Part shown: positions 6,194 to 6,240 of the stretch, piece after piece
Position numbering within the stretch: position 1 is the first letter of the stretch
Layout: each line of letters begins with the position of its first letter
NCBI GenBank assembly: GCA_900540385.1
Contig: UQFY01000034.1
Coordinates: 1-6,240 of the forward strand
Length of the DNA stretch: 6,240 nucleotides
Origin: an uncultured Mollicutes bacterium
GTDB taxonomy: Bacteria; Bacillota_I; Bacilli_A; RFN20; CAG-826
Direction of reading: 5' to 3'
Translations under genes and position numbers: made by a program
The notes under the pieces: generated by a model
Told to the model about the DNA's origin: nothing
What the model saw: the letters and a program-made list of their open reading frames with translations, nothing else
Database searches by the model: none

Positions 6194-6201
6194 CGTATGA
6201 T

Positions 6202-6235
6202 AAAACCAAGGGGAACAACAATCTTCTTGGTTTTT
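6202..6235. terminator. Second hairpin, possibly a bidirectional terminator
   Basis: AAAACCAAG (6202-6210) pairs with CTTGGTTTT (6226-6234) as a 9-bp stem around a 15-base interval that can pair a little further. T5 follows the GG on the plus strand, and the minus strand also reads the stem into TTTT. It would work in both directions, either as a backup for tdk or as the end of a convergent gene beyond the window. Confidence 0.65.
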
Positions 6236-6240
6236 CATTT

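Noticed and set aside
6041..6238. Minus-strand open frame of 65 codons at the window end
   Set aside because: It runs across both terminator hairpins and into the 3' end of tdk, and its protein shows no recognisable motif; it is a chance frame.

Overview
The window is a compact, all-forward-strand nucleoside uptake and salvage locus. It has five intact genes: a BMP/PnrA-family substrate-binding lipoprotein (215-1450), a double-NBD ABC ATPase (1509-3131), two BPD_transp_2-type permeases (3133-4431 and 4428-5462), and a type II thymidine kinase (5570-6157). The first four make one complete importer of the NupNOPQ / BmpA-NupABC type. Thymidine kinase would trap imported deoxynucleoside as dTMP, so transport and salvage sit side by side.

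The organism looks like a low-GC Bacillota or a related Mollicutes-like lineage that uses the standard genetic code. The evidence is moderately AT-rich coding sequence, very A/T-rich intergenic DNA, strong AAGGAGG-type ribosome binding sites, a Gram-positive-style lipobox (LASC), and TGA used as a genuine stop at 4429-4431. That stop argues against Mycoplasma/Spiroplasma, where UGA encodes Trp. I cannot place it more finely from the sequence alone.

Layout: 1-214 is a non-coding control region with a consensus -10 box, A-tract direct repeats, a long imperfect inverted repeat, and a leader of about 107 nt with a perfect 9-bp stem. The lipoprotein gene follows, then a G/C-rich hairpin at 1463-1490 that probably attenuates transcription so that the binding protein is made in excess over the membrane complex. 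The ATPase and permease genes are nearly contiguous: 1 nt separates the first pair, and the two permease genes overlap by ATGA. A terminator hairpin (5500-5529) and a separate -10 box (5534-5539) then uncouple tdk from the transporter operon. Two tandem hairpins (6174-6193 and 6202-6235) end the tdk transcript, and no gene is visible after them.

I do not see a new biological system. The gene content is a well-known arrangement. The points worth a second look are the structured leader, the intercistronic attenuator, a Lys/Glu-rich insertion in the second ATPase domain, and a heptad-repeat N-terminal extension on the first permease.
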